Shown in pieces: positions 62,802 to 64,000 of a DNA stretch of 64,000 bases. Origin of the DNA: Crenobacter cavernae (GTDB lineage Bacteria > Pseudomonadota > Gammaproteobacteria > Burkholderiales > Chromobacteriaceae); NCBI RefSeq assembly GCF_003355495.1, contig NZ_CP031337.1, positions 186,001 to 250,000 of the forward strand, written 5' to 3'. Under the pieces are notes generated by a model, which was not told where the DNA came from, made no database searches, and worked only from the letters and a program-made list of their open reading frames with translations. The first letter of the stretch is position 1. Every line of letters begins with the position of its first letter. The translations under genes were made by a program, and so were the position numbers.

Positions 62802-64000
62802 GTGTCTGCACAGGGTACGAATGCCATCATGGGGTTCACATTCCAGGATCAGGTCGCATTAAATTACGCTCTCAGGATGTTGGACGAGCCGGCACTTATC
62901 GCTGTCTACGCCGAGGCAACGGGCAACAAAGGAAGTACGGAGCGGGTCTTTATCGACGACATCATTCTGTCCTTCAATACTGGCGCACAGACTTTCGTGC
63001 AAGTTAAAAGCGCGTCCCCCGGAAAGGCCGGCTGGTCTATCAGAGAGCTGTCGAGAGCAAATGAGCTCGGCAAGTTAATCTCACAACTCGCTCTTTGCCA
63101 TACCAGCATTGTTGAATTGGTGTGCCCTCACGGATTTGGCGATCTGGAAGAGTTGCGACAAGATACGCGTCAGTATTTTGACCTTGCCGCCTTTCAGGGC
63201 AATGCGAGTGCCGCTGCCAAAAAACGTCTGAGCGACTTTTGTCGCTTTTCCAGTATTTCGGAAGAAAGTGCATTTTGCTACTTAGCACGGATTCAGTTTG
63301 GAGAGCGATTCAGTGAGGAGGGTTGGAGAAAACAAGCGCTTAATCAGATTGCACGACATACCACCTCGACCCAGGCCGTATTTAACGCGCTTCTGATCCT
63401 GATACGCGACCATCAAGCCAAAAACAACCCCGCCTTACCTAGCCTACTGACTGTCCAAGTAATCAGGGAAATTCTGTTGGCTAACGACAGTACTCAGCTT
63501 ACAAGGCCATGCCTTGACGACAATCAGAGAGGTCCTTGGCGATTCGAGACAGAACGTCATGTACTAGGAATCCGTCTCATTCGGATCGATGAGGAAGGCC
63601 AACCAGAAGACTCCTGGGAGAAGCCCTCCCCCCGTTTTGATCTGGCCATTCGGCCTCGGAACGATATAGGGGGCTGGAATATCGATGGGTTGGTAAAAAG
63701 TCTGCAACAAGGCAGTCTTGTCTTGCCCAGCTTTTCGCCACTCTGCTGCGATCGCTTGGCCAGAAGTGTCGTTGGCATACACAGCTATGAAACTCGTATC
63801 ATTCCACCACCGCCATCCCACTGGCTACGTCGACTGTCATGTGCCTTATTCGGAGAGCGATTTACTATAAAACCTGAGCGCATATTCTCGGCATTTAACA
63901 CACTCTACACAAATGGGGAGCTAGTGTTGAGTGATGCACTTTCTATTTATCCTGAAGGTGAACAAGGCACTCGGGTTTTTCCACCAGACTTCGAACAACG
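62802..64000 (+). CDS. DUF4297/Cap4-like nuclease effector, 5' part (open at window end)
   Basis: An unbroken frame of nearly 400 codons from GTG 62802 (GGGAG 6 bases upstream) to the window edge. An internal ATG at 62829 is an alternative start. The N-terminus reads GFTFQDQVALNYALRML, then VFIDDIILSFN and TFVQVKSASP. This is the Q-x3-A / D...QxK pattern of DUF4297/Cap4-type PD-(D/E)xK endonuclease domains found in CBASS and other defence effectors. The following region (ELGKLISQLALCH..., then a helical part) is typical of a nuclease fused to a sensor or ATPase domain, which here lies beyond the window. Confidence 0.65.
   Translation, partial: MSAQGTNAIMGFTFQDQVALNYALRMLDEPALIAVYAEATGNKGSTERVFIDDIILSFNTGAQTFVQVKSASPGKAGWSIRELSRANELGKLISQLALCHTSIVELVCPHGFGDLEELRQDTRQYFDLAAFQGNASAAAKKRLSDFCRFSSISEESAFCYLARIQFGERFSEEGWRKQALNQIARHTTSTQAVFNALLILIRDHQAKNNPALPSLLTVQVIREILLANDSTQLTRPCLDDNQRGPWRFETERHVLGIRLIRIDEEGQPEDSWEKPSPRFDLAIRPRNDIGGWNIDGLVKSLQQGSLVLPSFSPLCCDRLARSVVGIHSYETRIIPPPPSHWLRRLSCALFGERFTIKPERIFSAFNTLYTNGELVLSDALSIYPEGEQGTRVFPPDFEQ

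Overview
The window comes from a high-GC betaproteobacterium, most likely of the order Neisseriales (Chromobacteriaceae-like). The main clue is the unbroken TCA cluster sdhCDAB-sdhE-gltA-sucAB-lpd-sucCD, an order shared with Neisseria and Chromobacterium. About 46 kb of chromosomal backbone is followed by about 18 kb of a visibly lower-GC genomic island that runs off the right edge.

Backbone, left to right. The 3' end of ccoP, then ccoG, ccoH and a small lipoprotein gene close a cbb3 oxidase locus. Next come a ligand-sensing NarL-type two-component pair, a four-gene polyamine-type ABC transporter operon, and tryptophanase (tnaA) preceded by a recognisable tnaC leader peptide. These are followed by a pseudouridine synthase, an OmpA-like lipoprotein, and an lrgAB pair facing its LysR regulator. 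Then comes a catabolic unit: aspartase plus a dicarboxylate symporter behind a -24/-12 promoter, followed by dctBD. After DNA-repair, PNPOx, GST and LysR genes comes argD, which sits behind its own promoter, an arginine-rich leader ORF and an intrinsic terminator. The complete TCA cluster is on the minus strand (28.1-41.0 kb). It is followed by a GntR regulator, mdh, prfB (with the programmed frameshift) and lysS.

The backbone is peppered with a 9-base core TTGGCCGAG (about 34 copies by eye on both strands). Several copies form inverted pairs that act as terminators or hairpins, much as DNA uptake sequences do in Neisseria. No copy was seen in the island.

Island. It begins between the lysS terminator and 46.6 kb. 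It opens with a Tn7-like transposition module, tnsA-tnsB-tnsC-tniQ, whose genes overlap, plus a DEDDh exonuclease gene overlapping tniQ. After a small unknown gene and a frameshifted IS5-type insertion sequence with a 4-bp target duplication comes a block of defence genes. These are a SIR2-HerA pair, a three-gene ABC-three-component (REase / middle component / DUF3732-type ATPase) operon, a CoiA-like protein, and the 5' part of a large gene with an N-terminal DUF4297/Cap4-like nuclease signature that is open at the window end. I infer that this is a Tn7-like element carrying anti-phage cargo, possibly inserted downstream of lysS. No tRNA, rRNA or CRISPR array was seen.
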